Below, piece after piece: positions 47,377 to 56,554 of a stretch of 64,000 bases of DNA (the first letter of the stretch is position 1; every line of letters starts with the position of its first letter). A program made the translations under genes and the position numbers. The notes below the pieces were generated by a model that saw only the letters and a program-made list of their open reading frames with translations, was not told the origin of the DNA and did not search any database. Source of the DNA: Caproicibacter sp047777415 (GTDB taxonomy: Bacteria; Bacillota; Clostridia; Oscillospirales; Acutalibacteraceae); contig JBKEEO010000001.1 of the NCBI GenBank assembly GCA_047777415.1, positions 310,001-374,000 of the forward strand, given 5' to 3'.

Positions 47377-47871
47377 TGTATATTTAAAATAAACTCCGCT
47401 CCAAACGACTTTCCCTCAAACCCTTATGCCTTCTAGCCTTAACCCTATTCACCTAATCTCTTCCAGATAATAAAGTCGGTTCTAAAATTCAATATTTTCA
47501 TTCCATTTAATAACATTTATTCCTTAATTCTTGTGGTAATTTTTAAAATAAAGTCGGTTCCAAATAGGGGTAAGGTGAAAGGAAAAAGGTATAAGGTTGC
47601 ATGTTCTCTTGTGCTTTTTCAATTCTTTTTTCAATCCAAGTATCAATATATAATACTCTCAATCTCTTTAAAATCAATACCTATGGCCTTATTCCTTACT
47701 CCTTAACTCTAACAATCTTAACCCTTACACTTTAGCCTCTTCCCCTGTAAAAAAAGCAAATCCCGCAGCCAATCAGGATTTCTCCTGCATCTGCTACGGG
47801 ATTTTGGAACGAACTTTATTTTTATAGAGCGAAGTTTATTATTATGGAGTCAACTTTATTTGAATTATACA
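47377..47871. mobile_element. Miniature Tn7-like element at the glmS attachment site
   Basis: 495 bp. Left end on the plus strand: TGTATATTTAA then AATAAACTCCGCTCC (47388), with further sites AATAAAGTCGGTTC at 47469 and 47547 (about 80-bp spacing). Right end on the minus strand from 47871: TGTATAATTCA then three sites at 20-bp spacing. Spaced sites at the left and packed sites at the right, with cores close to the AATAAAGTC of Tn7 TnsB sites, are the Tn7 end plan. The outer right base is 24 bp past the glmS stop codon, the attTn7 position. It has no gene inside. The 5-bp flanks (AACTA, ACAAC) do not match. Confidence 0.75.
47750..47806 (-). terminator. Terminator downstream of glmS, inside the Tn7-like element
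   Basis: On the minus strand AAATCCCG-AGC and CAGGA pair with TCCTG and GC-GCGGGATTT around a GAAA loop, followed by seven T residues. It lies within the mobile segment, so it now ends glmS transcription. Confidence 0.85.
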
Positions 47872-47895
47872 ACAACAACATGAACTTTATTTTAA

Positions 47896-49725
47896 TTATT
47901 CAACCGTAACGGATTTTGCAAGATTCCTCGGTTTATCCACGTCACAGCCCTTTTGCACAGCGGTATAATACGCCAAAAGCTGAAGAGGAATTACGGATAG
48001 AACCGGGGTCAGAACATCTGTTATATTTGGCAGGTACAACACCGCATCGACCACCTTTTCAATGCCGATGTTGCCTTCGGTTGTGAAAGCTAAAACTTTC
48101 GCGCCTCTTGTGGTAACTTCCCGAATATTGCTGACCATTTTATCATACAGACTGCTTTGCGTTGCCAGAGCAATTACGACAGTTCCATCCTCAATTAAAG
48201 CAATTGTTCCGTGCTTGAGCTCCCCGCCTGCATAGGCCTCCGAATGGATATAGGAAATTTCCTTGAGTTTCAAAGCACCTTCCATTGCAACAGCATAATC
48301 AATGCCTCTGCCGAGGAAAAACATATTGCGATGCATATAATTGTTAGATGCAAATTTTTGCAGCGTTTCGCGGTGTTCCAGCATTTTCTCCGCCTTTTGC
48401 GGAAGGGTCAATAAGTCGCTCTTCACCGCTTCTATCTCCTCATCGGTCATCGTCCCCCGATGTTGTGCAAAATACAACGCCAAAATATACATGGTGACTA
48501 ACTGAGTTGTGTATGCCTTGGTGGACGCAACCGCAATTTCCGGGCCTGCCCATGTGTACAAAACATAGTCCGCTTCGCGGGAAACGGAGCTGCCGACGAC
48601 ATTCGTAATGGCGAGCACTTTCACTCCCTTGCTCTTTGCTTCCCTTAAAGCTGCCAGAGTATCCGCCGTCTCACCGGACTGGCTGACAACAATCAGCAAG
48701 GTCTTATCGGTCATCAGCGGATTGCGGTAGCGAAATTCCGAAGCAATATCAACTTCCACAGGGATTCTTGCCATCTTTTCAATGACGTATTTTCCCACAA
48801 TCCCTGCATGATAGGCAGTGCCGCAGGCCACAATATAAATTTTTTCGATATCCTTGATTTCTTGTTCCGAAAACGTAATATCATCCAATTTGACGGGTTC
48901 CCCGGGCAGAATACGGGAGGTCATGGTCGCTTTGATAGCGTCCGGCTGTTCACAGATTTCTTTGAGCATAAAATGCTCATAGCCACCCTTTTCGGCAGCG
49001 TCCGCGCTCCACGTGATATGTTTGATCGGCTTTTCCGTCTTTTCGCCTTCCGGCGTATATACCGTAACCGAATTCTTCTCAATGACGGCGATTTCTTTAT
49101 CTTCCGGATAAATAAAGTCCCTTGTATAATTCAAAACCGCGGGAACATCCGACGCAATGAAGTTTTCCCCACTGCCAAGACCGATAACCAGCGGGCTGTC
49201 TTTCCGCACCGCAATGATTTTATCCGGTTCATAAACAGACATTACACCCAGTGCATAACTGCCTTCCAGCCTGGCAACCGCTTGTGTCACCGCATCCAGC
49301 AGGTTGCCTTTGTAGTAGTAATCAATTAGGTTTGGAATTACTTCCGTATCTGTTTCGGAATAAAAATGATATCCCTTTCCGATTAGGAATTCCCTCAGAT
49401 GCAGATAATTTTCGATGATTCCGTTATGCACGATGCTAATGGTCTTTTTTTCGTTAACGTGGGGATGGCAATTTGTTTCCGAAGGTTCCCCATGTGTCGC
49501 CCAGCGTGTGTGCCCAATGCCGACTGTACCGGACAGCGGTGCTCCTTTCAGTTTTTCCTCAAGGTTTGACAACCTGCCCTTGCTTTTTGCAAGGCCCATT
49601 GCTCCTCTGTCACGAAGCACTGCAATTCCTGCAGAGTCGTACCCTCGGTATTCCAGCCGGCGCAGACCGCTCAGCAAAATGGGCTGTGCCTCCTGACCTC
49701 CGATGTACCCAACAATTCCGCACAT
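47896..49725 (-). CDS. glmS: Glutamine-fructose-6-phosphate aminotransferase (isomerizing)
   Basis: 609 residues, normal length. It makes glucosamine-6-phosphate for cell-wall synthesis. The N-terminal glutaminase domain starts with the nucleophile Cys2 (MCGIVGYIGG) and has YRGYDSAG and GIGHTRWATHG. Two SIS sugar-isomerase domains follow (VSQSGETADTLAALREAKSK; AYAGGELKHGTIAL), and the C-terminus LAKSVTVE is typical. Its mRNA leader carries the glmS ribozyme, giving product feedback. The C-terminal codons form the TnsD target in Tn7 biology, and a Tn7-like end lies 24 bp after the stop. Confidence 0.98.
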   Translation of the reverse strand: MCGIVGYIGGQEAQPILLSGLRRLEYRGYDSAGIAVLRDRGAMGLAKSKGRLSNLEEKLKGAPLSGTVGIGHTRWATHGEPSETNCHPHVNEKKTISIVHNGIIENYLHLREFLIGKGYHFYSETDTEVIPNLIDYYYKGNLLDAVTQAVARLEGSYALGVMSVYEPDKIIAVRKDSPLVIGLGSGENFIASDVPAVLNYTRDFIYPEDKEIAVIEKNSVTVYTPEGEKTEKPIKHITWSADAAEKGGYEHFMLKEICEQPDAIKATMTSRILPGEPVKLDDITFSEQEIKDIEKIYIVACGTAYHAGIVGKYVIEKMARIPVEVDIASEFRYRNPLMTDKTLLIVVSQSGETADTLAALREAKSKGVKVLAITNVVGSSVSREADYVLYTWAGPEIAVASTKAYTTQLVTMYILALYFAQHRGTMTDEEIEAVKSDLLTLPQKAEKMLEHRETLQKFASNNYMHRNMFFLGRGIDYAVAMEGALKLKEISYIHSEAYAGGELKHGTIALIEDGTVVIALATQSSLYDKMVSNIREVTTRGAKVLAFTTEGNIGIEKVVDAVLYLPNITDVLTPVLSVIPLQLLAYYTAVQKGCDVDKPRNLAKSVTVE

Positions 49726-49771
49726 ATTTTTGCCTGCCTTTCATAAAAAAGTTTCAGGCTTTCAAGGTACC

Positions 49772-49915
49772 CTATTGACTTTGTTCAAAAATCGCTTTTT
49801 GTTTTTCGTCAATATTTTACGGTAGTACCATACCGCAAGGCATCCGCCGAATCTTCGATTCTCCTTGTCCTCGTCAACTCGCAGGCAAAGTTTCTTGCTC
49901 GCGAGTCCTGGCGCT
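49772..49915 (-). ncRNA. glmS ribozyme-riboswitch
   Basis: On the minus strand the cleavage site precedes GCGCCAGGAC (49914 downward). The core follows: GCAAGAAACTTTGCCTGC, GAGTTGACGAGGAC, GAAGATTCGGCGGATGCC and TTGAACAAAGTCAAT closing P4. These are the diagnostic segments of the class that self-cleaves on binding glucosamine-6-phosphate. It lies 46 nt before glmS. Confidence 0.96.
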
Positions 49916-49944
49916 TGAATTTTTTATTTTGAAAGCCTTGACAT

Positions 49945-49973
49945 ATCATACATTACCACAACAATATTTTCAA
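49945..49973 (-). promoter_or_regulatory. glmS promoter
   Basis: On the minus strand TTGAAA (49968-49973), 17-nt spacer, TATGAT (49945-49950). The transcript would start about 25 nt before the ribozyme cleavage site. Confidence 0.75.
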
Positions 49974-50135
49974 GCAAAACGATTTTGAAACGGTAAAATA
50001 CAACATATTACCTGTTAAAGTTTTGAAAATGAAGATCATCCATAATAAGCGGATCAGCACACAATCTCCCAAATTATCTCACAGCAGCATAAAAGATTCT
50101 TTGTTTCATGCTTTTACCAACCGCTATAAACATTG

Positions 50136-50181
50136 TTAAAGAATCCATCCAGCACATTATGTGAAGGATGGGTTCTTTAAA
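50136..50181 (-). terminator. Terminator-like hairpin after sigK
   Basis: TTAAAGAA-CCATCC pairs with GGATGG-TTCTTTAA, flanked by A and T runs. It lies 39 nt beyond the sigK stop. Confidence 0.7.
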
Positions 50182-50219
50182 CGTATTAAACCATTTTAAC
50201 CGCAATTTTTACACCTTTT

Positions 50220-50909
50220 TTACGATTTGCTGAATCGTTTATGCAGCGCTGACAGGGATTTTTTCTCAATTCGCGAAACGTAAGAGCGTGAAATCCCAAG
50301 CTTTTGCGCCACTTCGCGCTGGGTAAGCGGATCGGTGCCATCGAGTCCGTACCTTAGGCGTATAATGGTGCGCTCACGTGGGGAAAGTACGCTGTCTATG
50401 TATTTTTTCAGTTGTTCGGTTTTCATTTTATAGTCCAAGTCATCGATGATATTATCCTCCGTTGCCATAACATCCATCAGTGTAAGTGTATTTCCGTCCT
50501 TGTCGATATCAATCGGCTCATTGATGGAGACATCCTGCGCACTTTTTTTGGTTGAACGGAAATGCATCAGTACTTCATTTTCAATGCAGCGGGCCGCATA
50601 GCTGGAAAGCCGGATGCCTTTGGAACTGTCAAACGTATTGACTGCTTTAATGAGTCCGATTGTACCAATCGAAATGAGATCATCCTGCTCGTTGGAATTG
50701 GAATAATATTTTTTGATAATATGAGCGACTAACCGAAGATTGTGTTCAATCAGTTTCGCTTTCGCATCTTTGTCCCCTTTCTTCATTTTTTCCAGACATT
50801 CCTTTTCTTCCTGCGCTGTCAGCGGGCGGGGAAAAGAGCCGGATCCAGTAACATGGAGCACAAAGAAAAGAATCCCGGACAAGGCAAGACCAATAATTGC
50901 TCCAAACAT
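50220..50909 (-). CDS. sigK: Sporulation sigma factor SigK
   Basis: 229 residues. The N-terminus MFGAIIGLALSGILFFVLHV followed by GSFPRPLT is the pro-sequence that holds pro-SigK at the membrane. Sigma region 2 (EHNLRLVAHIIKKYY, DDLISIGTIGLIKAVNTFD) and region 4 (LSPRERTIIRLRYGLDG, LTQREVAQKLGISRSYVSRI) follow. It drives late mother-cell genes. The gene is continuous, so there is no skin element. ATG 50909 is behind GGGGGAAT; the frame begins 8 codons earlier. Confidence 0.95.
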   Translation of the reverse strand: MFGAIIGLALSGILFFVLHVTGSGSFPRPLTAQEEKECLEKMKKGDKDAKAKLIEHNLRLVAHIIKKYYSNSNEQDDLISIGTIGLIKAVNTFDSSKGIRLSSYAARCIENEVLMHFRSTKKSAQDVSINEPIDIDKDGNTLTLMDVMATEDNIIDDLDYKMKTEQLKKYIDSVLSPRERTIIRLRYGLDGTDPLTQREVAQKLGISRSYVSRIEKKSLSALHKRFSKS

Positions 50910-51090
50910 AATATTCCCCCTTACTATAACCATGTACCCACAGTATATGCGCCGTGCCCCTCAACTGTTGCACGTCCTCCCGCCCTTTCTTCGTAGTCAG
51001 AGGAATTTTTGTGAATTCTTCATGCTTGTTTTATTGTAAGTTTCGTCAGAATCAGATACAATAGAAAGTACTTAAAGGAGGTCAATTTAT

Positions 51091-52446
51091 TTGGAAGAAA
51101 CTAAGCAAAATAAAATGGGCATTATGCCTGTTTTTCCTCTCATCGTTTCAATGTCCATTCCTGCCATTCTCTCCATGATGGTTCAGGCTTTCTATAATAT
51201 TGTGGACAGCTATTTTGTGTCGCAAATTAGTGAAAACGCTTTGACTGCCGTATCGCTTGTATTTCCCATTCAAATCCTGCTGATAGGGGTTGCCGTAGGA
51301 ACCGCTATTGGTCTGAATTCCCTAATTGCGCGCCGTCTGGGTGAAAACCGAAGAGAAGAAGCCGACCAAGCCGCTACACATGGATTGCTTTTAGGGCTTA
51401 TGAATGGCTTGCTTTTTTTGGTCATTGGCATATTTTTCTCCAAACTGTTCCTTCAGTCTTTTACCACGGATGCTGAAATTGTGGAAATGGGTTCCGTATA
51501 TATGAGTATCGTCTGTGTATATTCCTTCGGCGTCTGCATTGAAATTAATATTGAAAAAATACTGCAAGCAACCGGAAACATGTTGTTCCCAATGATTTTC
51601 CAGCTCATCGGCGCCATCAGCAACATGCTGCTTGACCCGGTTTTTATTTTTGGTATGTTCGGTATGCCCGCAATGGGCGTCAAAGGGGCAGCGATTGCAA
51701 CCGTAACGGCACAAATTATTTCCATGTGCGTTGCCCTTTTGGTTCTGCTGCTCAGAGAACATGAAGTGAGAATAGAGTTTCATTCGTTTCGTTTCAACTG
51801 GCACATTGTAAGAAATATTTATGCCGTGGGACTTCCCGCTATAATTATGCAGTCCACGGGTTCTGCCATGGTTGTGGGAATGAATGCAATTTTAATCAGC
51901 TTTACAGAAACAGCTGTTGCTGTTTTTGGCGTTTATTTTAAGCTGCAGTCATTCGTTTTTATGCCCGTCTTTGGCTTAACGCAGGGGCTGATGCCTGTGA
52001 TAGGCTATAATTTCGGAGCAAAAAAGACAGACCGTCTTCTAAGTGCCGTTAAAATTGGATGCATTATTGCACTGGCGATTATGGGAATTGGTATGGCCGG
52101 ATTCTGGCTTTTTACCGACAAGCTTTTGATGATTTTTAATGCTTCGAACCGAATGCTTCAAATCGGAGTTCCGGCGCTGCGTACCATATCACTTTGCTTT
52201 TTGCCGGCCGCTTTCGGCATTGTTTTTTCCACCACGTTTCAGGCGGTTGGCGACGGCGTAAAAAGCTTGATTATATCACTTCTGCGGCAGCTTGTTGTGT
52301 TGCTTCCCACCGCGTATCTGCTGTCTAAAATCGGTCTGGATGCAGTGTGGTTTGCTTTTCCAATTGCAGAGATTGTGTCGCTGACTGCAAGCTTCGTATT
52401 CTTTGGAATCCTAAAAAAGACAACCATCCGTGCCCTAAACACGTGA
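51091..52446 (+). CDS. MATE family efflux transporter
   Basis: 451 residues with 12 hydrophobic segments arranged as two MatE halves (SMSIPAILSMMVQAFYNIVD; VGLPAIIMQSTGSAMVVGMN). Internal MATE markers include the segments AAIATVTAQ and FGLTQGLMPVIGYNFGAKK. It exports organic cations or drugs against Na or H ions; the substrate is unknown. The start is TTG 51091 behind a perfect AAAGGAGGTC. Divergent from sigK. Confidence 0.93.
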   Translation: MEETKQNKMGIMPVFPLIVSMSIPAILSMMVQAFYNIVDSYFVSQISENALTAVSLVFPIQILLIGVAVGTAIGLNSLIARRLGENRREEADQAATHGLLLGLMNGLLFLVIGIFFSKLFLQSFTTDAEIVEMGSVYMSIVCVYSFGVCIEINIEKILQATGNMLFPMIFQLIGAISNMLLDPVFIFGMFGMPAMGVKGAAIATVTAQIISMCVALLVLLLREHEVRIEFHSFRFNWHIVRNIYAVGLPAIIMQSTGSAMVVGMNAILISFTETAVAVFGVYFKLQSFVFMPVFGLTQGLMPVIGYNFGAKKTDRLLSAVKIGCIIALAIMGIGMAGFWLFTDKLLMIFNASNRMLQIGVPALRTISLCFLPAAFGIVFSTTFQAVGDGVKSLIISLLRQLVVLLPTAYLLSKIGLDAVWFAFPIAEIVSLTASFVFFGILKKTTIRALNT

Positions 52447-52602
52447 AAACGGACGAATGTTGCTGTCCTTTCATGAAAAATATTATTAGAATCAGATAAA
52501 TTTATTTCTACCTATAGGATACTGCTCCAGTTTTTCATCGCCCAGCAGATAACAAGAATTAGATATAATATAAATAATAATCTAAAATGGAAAGTGAAAC
52601 TA

Positions 52603-53076
52603 ATGCGCAACGTAAGTTTTCAAAGGAAGCTTTCACCCGCGCAGATTTTGATTTGGCTGGATTCAAAACAAAGCAATGACATGGCGGGTCGACTTTACAG
52701 CGGTTATTATCACCGAGTTTATAATTTTTCCAATGTCACCGAGCTCATGCTGGCGATTGACCGCTTATGTGACGCTATGCAATTTCCACAGGCAACCTCT
52801 CAAAACCGGAGTTTTGAGTCCAAGCATATGAAGACGTTTGTCAGAAAGGTGGAAAACTTCATGGATTCAGAAATTGAAACAGTTTGTAAACCGGAAAACG
52901 CTACTTTTTTAGTGCATATCAAATTTCGCCAAAACGCATCCTGGCAAGGCAGCATTACATGGGTGGAAAAGGAAAAAACGCAGAACTTTCGCAGTGCACT
53001 GGAAATGCTCAAGCTAATGGACGAGGCGCGGCAGCCTGCTGTGGCAGAAACCATCGGTTGGGATGATAACCCTTAG
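52603..53076 (+). CDS. Hypothetical protein, 157 residues
   Basis: ATG 52603 (MRNVSFQRKLSPAQILIWLD) is well spaced from GGAAAG; a GTG three codons upstream is less likely. The protein has NMDxE-type acidic and aromatic patterns, QNASWQGSITWVEKEKTQNF and a helical ending. No membrane part. Likely conserved in Clostridia as an uncharacterised protein, but no function can be given. Followed by a good terminator. Confidence 0.65.
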   Translation: MRNVSFQRKLSPAQILIWLDSKQSNDMAGRLYSGYYHRVYNFSNVTELMLAIDRLCDAMQFPQATSQNRSFESKHMKTFVRKVENFMDSEIETVCKPENATFLVHIKFRQNASWQGSITWVEKEKTQNFRSALEMLKLMDEARQPAVAETIGWDDNP

Positions 53077-53166
53077 ATACACCGCATCGCATTACAGTTT
53101 CACATTTGCCAGAAGGACTGAGCGAATATGCAGTACCGTAGCCTTCTTAAGTATTTTGAAAAGAAA

Positions 53167-53205
53167 TAGCCCGAAAAACGTCTTGAACGTTCTTCGGGCC
53201 TGTTT
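53167..53205 (+). terminator. Terminator after the 157-residue gene
   Basis: GCCCGAA and ACGT pair with ACGT and TTCGGGC around a CTTGA loop, then TGTTTCTATTTT. It may also serve the convergent gene ending at 53241. Confidence 0.85.
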
Positions 53206-53240
53206 CTATTTTGCTGCATTTTACTTCTGAATAAATTGCC

Positions 53241-54107
53241 TTACAGCCACTTATGTTCTAATTCCAGCATCATATTTTCATACAGTCTTTCACATATTTG
53301 CGGTTTTTGCTGTTTGAGCGCAGAGATGCATGGCATAAGATGACTCTTATAAATCCGTTTCCATTCCTCCTGAGCCTTGCCGGAGCGTTCCACCGCACTG
53401 ACAATCATGGGTGCAAACAGATAATACTCATTAATTTTCTGCATACCATGTGGCGACTTGGCAAGATATCCGTCGCGGAATGCACGAAGCATCTGGAGTT
53501 CCTCACAGTTATCGCCTTTTCCAAGCTGCGTACAAACAGCAGTCGTGACAAAACAGAGTTTTTTGCGAAATCCGTTTAATATGGTGGAATAGGTGGCCTT
53601 CCCAAGCGACTGCTTATGGGCCTCATTCCACTTTTTTAAAAAAAGATCCGCCAAATGATCCGCCGCAGGTGTGTTTAGATCCAGAATCGCCGGCACGGTC
53701 AACGCGGTTATGCAAATTCGGAGGTCGAACGCTGCGGCGGAGGAAGCCCTGATGTTTTTCTCTATCCGTTCAAATCCTTCCACCAGAGCATCTGCAAATG
53801 TTTCCGCTGCCGGCTCTCCATACGCTTTTTCCTCTTCGAGATAAGCAAGCAATGCGGGGCTAATCACATCGCGGTAAGATTCAAAGATACCGGGATAGTT
53901 TTTCGCATTCAGCCTTTCCAGGGGAACTCTTGTGGAAAAAGCCTCATCGGGCAGCAAACGCACCGACTCCCCCATCTGCACAGATGGTTCATCAGGCTTT
54001 TCCAGCATAATCGGCTGCGCGCAGAACATACAGACAATTTGCGTTGCATCTTCCGGAACTTGAAGTTCTCTGCCGCAGTACGGGCAGGAAATAGCACGAT
54101 AATTCAC
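53241..54107 (-). CDS. Zinc-ribbon protein with C-terminal CFI-box-like segment
   Basis: 288 residues. The N-terminus carries a zinc ribbon (CPYCGREL ... CMFCAQPI). Near residue 200, the CFVTTAVCTQLGKGDNCEEL segment followed by QMLRAFRDGYL matches the CFI-box found in a range of Firmicute proteins. The role of such proteins is not established. Start chosen at GTG 54107 (VNYRAISCPYC) behind AGGGGGA; ATG codons upstream (54137, 54125) sit in front of or inside the site. Confidence 0.75.
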   Translation of the reverse strand: MNYRAISCPYCGRELQVPEDATQIVCMFCAQPIMLEKPDEPSVQMGESVRLLPDEAFSTRVPLERLNAKNYPGIFESYRDVISPALLAYLEEEKAYGEPAAETFADALVEGFERIEKNIRASSAAAFDLRICITALTVPAILDLNTPAADHLADLFLKKWNEAHKQSLGKATYSTILNGFRKKLCFVTTAVCTQLGKGDNCEELQMLRAFRDGYLAKSPHGMQKINEYYLFAPMIVSAVERSGKAQEEWKRIYKSHLMPCISALKQQKPQICERLYENMMLELEHKWL

Positions 54108-54149
54108 CAGAATCCCCCTGTTCATTCTCTGATTCAACTGGTTTTGCTG

Positions 54150-54521
54150 TTAGCTGTTATTTTCTACATATTTTTTCATCAGTTGAAAGCTCTTTTCGCT
54201 GATGACATGTTCCATCCGACAGGAATCCTGAACTGCTGTTTCGTGGTCAACACCCAACGTCTGCTCCAAAAATTTCGCAATGAGCGTGTGGCGCTCGTAA
54301 ACGGCCGATGCCTTGCGCATTCCGGATTCAGTCAAAACCAGATTTCCGTTTTGTTCCATGACAAGAAGGCCCGCTTCCTTCAAAATGCTCATGGCGCGGC
54401 TGACACTGGCTTTGGAGAAACCCAATTCATTTGCTACGTCAATTGAGCGAACCGCTCCATTCCTGTTTTTTAAAATGAGAATCGTTTCAAGATAGTTCTC
54501 TCCCGATTCCTGAATTTTCAA
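54150..54521 (-). CDS. DtxR/MntR family metal-dependent regulator
   Basis: 123 residues from TTG 54521, 4-5 nt after GGGAGGGTC. This gives (M)KIQESGENYLETILILKNRN, the typical family beginning. The winged helix is VANELGFSKASVSRAMSILK. The dimer and metal region contains ERHTLIAKFLEQTLGV and EEA-like CRMEHVIS, with Cys, Glu and His ligands. It senses Mn or Fe and represses metal uptake. No transporter is adjacent. A frame open to 54590 adds unrelated residues. Confidence 0.9.
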   Translation of the reverse strand: MKIQESGENYLETILILKNRNGAVRSIDVANELGFSKASVSRAMSILKEAGLLVMEQNGNLVLTESGMRKASAVYERHTLIAKFLEQTLGVDHETAVQDSCRMEHVISEKSFQLMKKYVENNS

Positions 54522-54667
54522 TACAGACCCTCCCGTCACCGGATTTACATGGTAAATTATATCATTCCATATACTAAATAACAAGGGCACAGCCCGGTGA
54601 TTTTCTTGACAGATGACAGTCTATAGCCTATACTCATTTTAATATTAAAATACAGGAAGCGATAAAC

Positions 54668-56467
54668 GTGAATGAAATACGGGAACGCATTTCTGCGTTA
54701 AGAGAACTAATGAAGCAAAACGGCATTTCGGCCTATATTATTCCCTCTTCCGACCCTCACTTGGGAGAATATGTGCCGGAATATTGGCAGGCCAGAAAAT
54801 ATTTTTCTGGATTTACCGGCTCGGCCGGAACACTGGTAGTGCTGCAGGAACGAAGCGGCCTGTGGACCGACGGCAGGTATTTTATCCAAGCGAAAAAACA
54901 ACTTAACGGCAGCGGCATCGAGCTGTTCCGTATGGGAGTTAACGGAGTGCCTTCTTACCAGGAGTTTCTTTTTGATACACTCCAAAATGGAGAAACAGCA
55001 GGTTTCGACGGGCGAATGCTCTCGGCTGCAAATGTGGACTCCATGAAGCAAAAGTTTGCTGAAAAGGGAATTAAAATTCGCTCCGTGGATTTCATTACCC
55101 CGCTTTGGAAAAATCGACCCCTTCCCCCGGCGACTGAGGTTTTCCTGCACAATGAAAAATATGCAGGACTTTCCTGTTCCCAAAAGCTGGAACAAGTGCG
55201 CGCAGGACTGAAAAAAGCGGGTGCAGACTGCCAAATCTACTGCAAGCTTGAATGTATCGCTTGGCTGTTCAACATCCGTGCCTCCGATATTGCTTACAAT
55301 CCGATGGCTGTCGCTTATGCAGCGGTTTTTCGGGACAGTGCCGTGCTGTTTATCAACAGTTCACGCCTTCGCCCGGACGTACGGGAATACTTGGAGAGTA
55401 ATGGCGTAACCCTTCGCGATTACAGTGAAATCGAATCCTATCTGCAGCAATCAAACGATAAAAAGACGGTACTGGTGGATATGGATGGCATCAATTATGC
55501 ACTTTTCCGCATCTTGCAGGATAATCCTTCTTACACAATTAAAAAAGGGTCTGACCGTGTTATCGAGTTAAAGGCAGTTAAAAACCAAACAGAAATTGAA
55601 AACATTAGAACCGCCCATATCCGAGACGCCTGCGCAATGGCTGAATTCTGCGCCGATTTGGAAAAACGGCTGCAGAATGGAGAAACGGTGACTGAATGTA
55701 CGGTCTGCGACCTTCTGCGCGAGGCAAGGGCACGGCAGGAACACAATCTCGGCGAAAGCTTTGCAACCATTGCGGCCTACCGTGAAAATGCCGCGATGAT
55801 GCACTATTCCCCAAAACCGGAAACCTGTAAAACTCTGGATAAGAGCGGTCTGCTGCTCATTGACAGCGGCGGGCAGTACCTTGAGGGTACAACCGATATT
55901 ACGCGAACATTTGCCCTAGGTCCGCTAACGCAGGAAGAAAAAAAACACTACACCTGGGTATTAAAAGCCCACATTGCGCTCGCCTCCGCAGTTTTTCTGG
56001 AAGGGTCGACCGGCGGAAATCTGGATATGATCAGCCGCGGCCAAGTTCAGAAGCACGGCATTGATTACCGATGCGGCACCGGTCACGGTGTCGGCATGTT
56101 TGGCGGAGTTCACGAAGGCCCGCAGAGCATCCGCCCGCAAAACGATGTTGTTTTACGCAGAGGCATGATTGTCACAAATGAACCAGGCATCTATGAAGAA
56201 GGAAAGCATGGCATACGCACGGAAAACATGATGTTGATCACCGACGCCATGGAAAACGAATACGGCCGTTTCCTTCGGTTTGAAATTCTGACCTGTTTCC
56301 CAATTGATACGGCACCGATTTTGCCCGAACTGCTGACAAAGGACGAAATAGCTTGGCTGGACGAATACCACGCCCGGGTGTATCGAATTTTAGCTCCTCT
56401 GCTGTCCGGCGAAACGCTGGAATGGCTGAGAAAAAAGACTCGCCCGTTAAAGCGCCAAGTTTCGTAA
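54668..56467 (+). CDS. Xaa-Pro aminopeptidase (aminopeptidase P, M24B)
   Basis: 599 residues, the long three-domain form of aminopeptidase P. Two creatinase-like N-terminal domains precede the pita-bread catalytic domain. Metal ligands are visible: Asp pair in LLIDSGG and TTDITRT (about 394-406), His in GTGHGVG (about 471), Glu in TNEPGIY (about 503) and Glu in RTENMM (about 517). It removes N-terminal residues before proline in the cytoplasm. Start GTG 54668 behind AGGAAGC. Confidence 0.94.
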   Translation: MNEIRERISALRELMKQNGISAYIIPSSDPHLGEYVPEYWQARKYFSGFTGSAGTLVVLQERSGLWTDGRYFIQAKKQLNGSGIELFRMGVNGVPSYQEFLFDTLQNGETAGFDGRMLSAANVDSMKQKFAEKGIKIRSVDFITPLWKNRPLPPATEVFLHNEKYAGLSCSQKLEQVRAGLKKAGADCQIYCKLECIAWLFNIRASDIAYNPMAVAYAAVFRDSAVLFINSSRLRPDVREYLESNGVTLRDYSEIESYLQQSNDKKTVLVDMDGINYALFRILQDNPSYTIKKGSDRVIELKAVKNQTEIENIRTAHIRDACAMAEFCADLEKRLQNGETVTECTVCDLLREARARQEHNLGESFATIAAYRENAAMMHYSPKPETCKTLDKSGLLLIDSGGQYLEGTTDITRTFALGPLTQEEKKHYTWVLKAHIALASAVFLEGSTGGNLDMISRGQVQKHGIDYRCGTGHGVGMFGGVHEGPQSIRPQNDVVLRRGMIVTNEPGIYEEGKHGIRTENMMLITDAMENEYGRFLRFEILTCFPIDTAPILPELLTKDEIAWLDEYHARVYRILAPLLSGETLEWLRKKTRPLKRQVS

Positions 56468-56485
56468 ATTTTCGTATTTCGCATA

Positions 56486-56514
56486 TTGAATATGGGATAA
56501 TTCTCCTTTATAAT
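56486..56514 (+). promoter_or_regulatory. Promoter of the GH94 gene
   Basis: TTGAAT (56486-56491), 17-nt spacer, TATAAT (56509-56514), in the 105-bp gap after the aminopeptidase gene. Confidence 0.75.
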
Positions 56515-56515
56515 G

Positions 56516-56554
56516 AATTCGGCGGCATGCTTAACATCTGCATGCCGCCGAATT
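56516..56554 (+). promoter_or_regulatory. 15-bp perfect stem-loop at the start of the GH94 transcript
   Basis: AATTCGGCGGCATGC (56516-56530) and its exact complement (56540-56554) enclose a 9-nt loop, beginning just after the -10 box and ending near the ribosome site AAAGGGGG. It could be an mRNA-protecting hairpin, an operator or a weak terminator; the T-run is poor. Confidence 0.7.

Noticed and set aside
47884..47891. Extra ACTTTATT copy between the glmS stop and the element terminus as part of the element
   Set aside because: It lies outside the TGTATA border and its spacing (31 bp) breaks the 20-bp pitch, so it is treated as target DNA or chance.
47250..47892. 20-bp-spaced repeats as a CRISPR array
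   Set aside because: The conserved core is only about 15 bp, spacing is 20 bp with no room for spacers, and the sites occur in both orientations with TGTATA termini. They fit transposon-end binding sites.
50220..50909. Possible skin-type element inside sigK
   Set aside because: The coding sequence is continuous through regions 2 and 4, so the gene is not interrupted.
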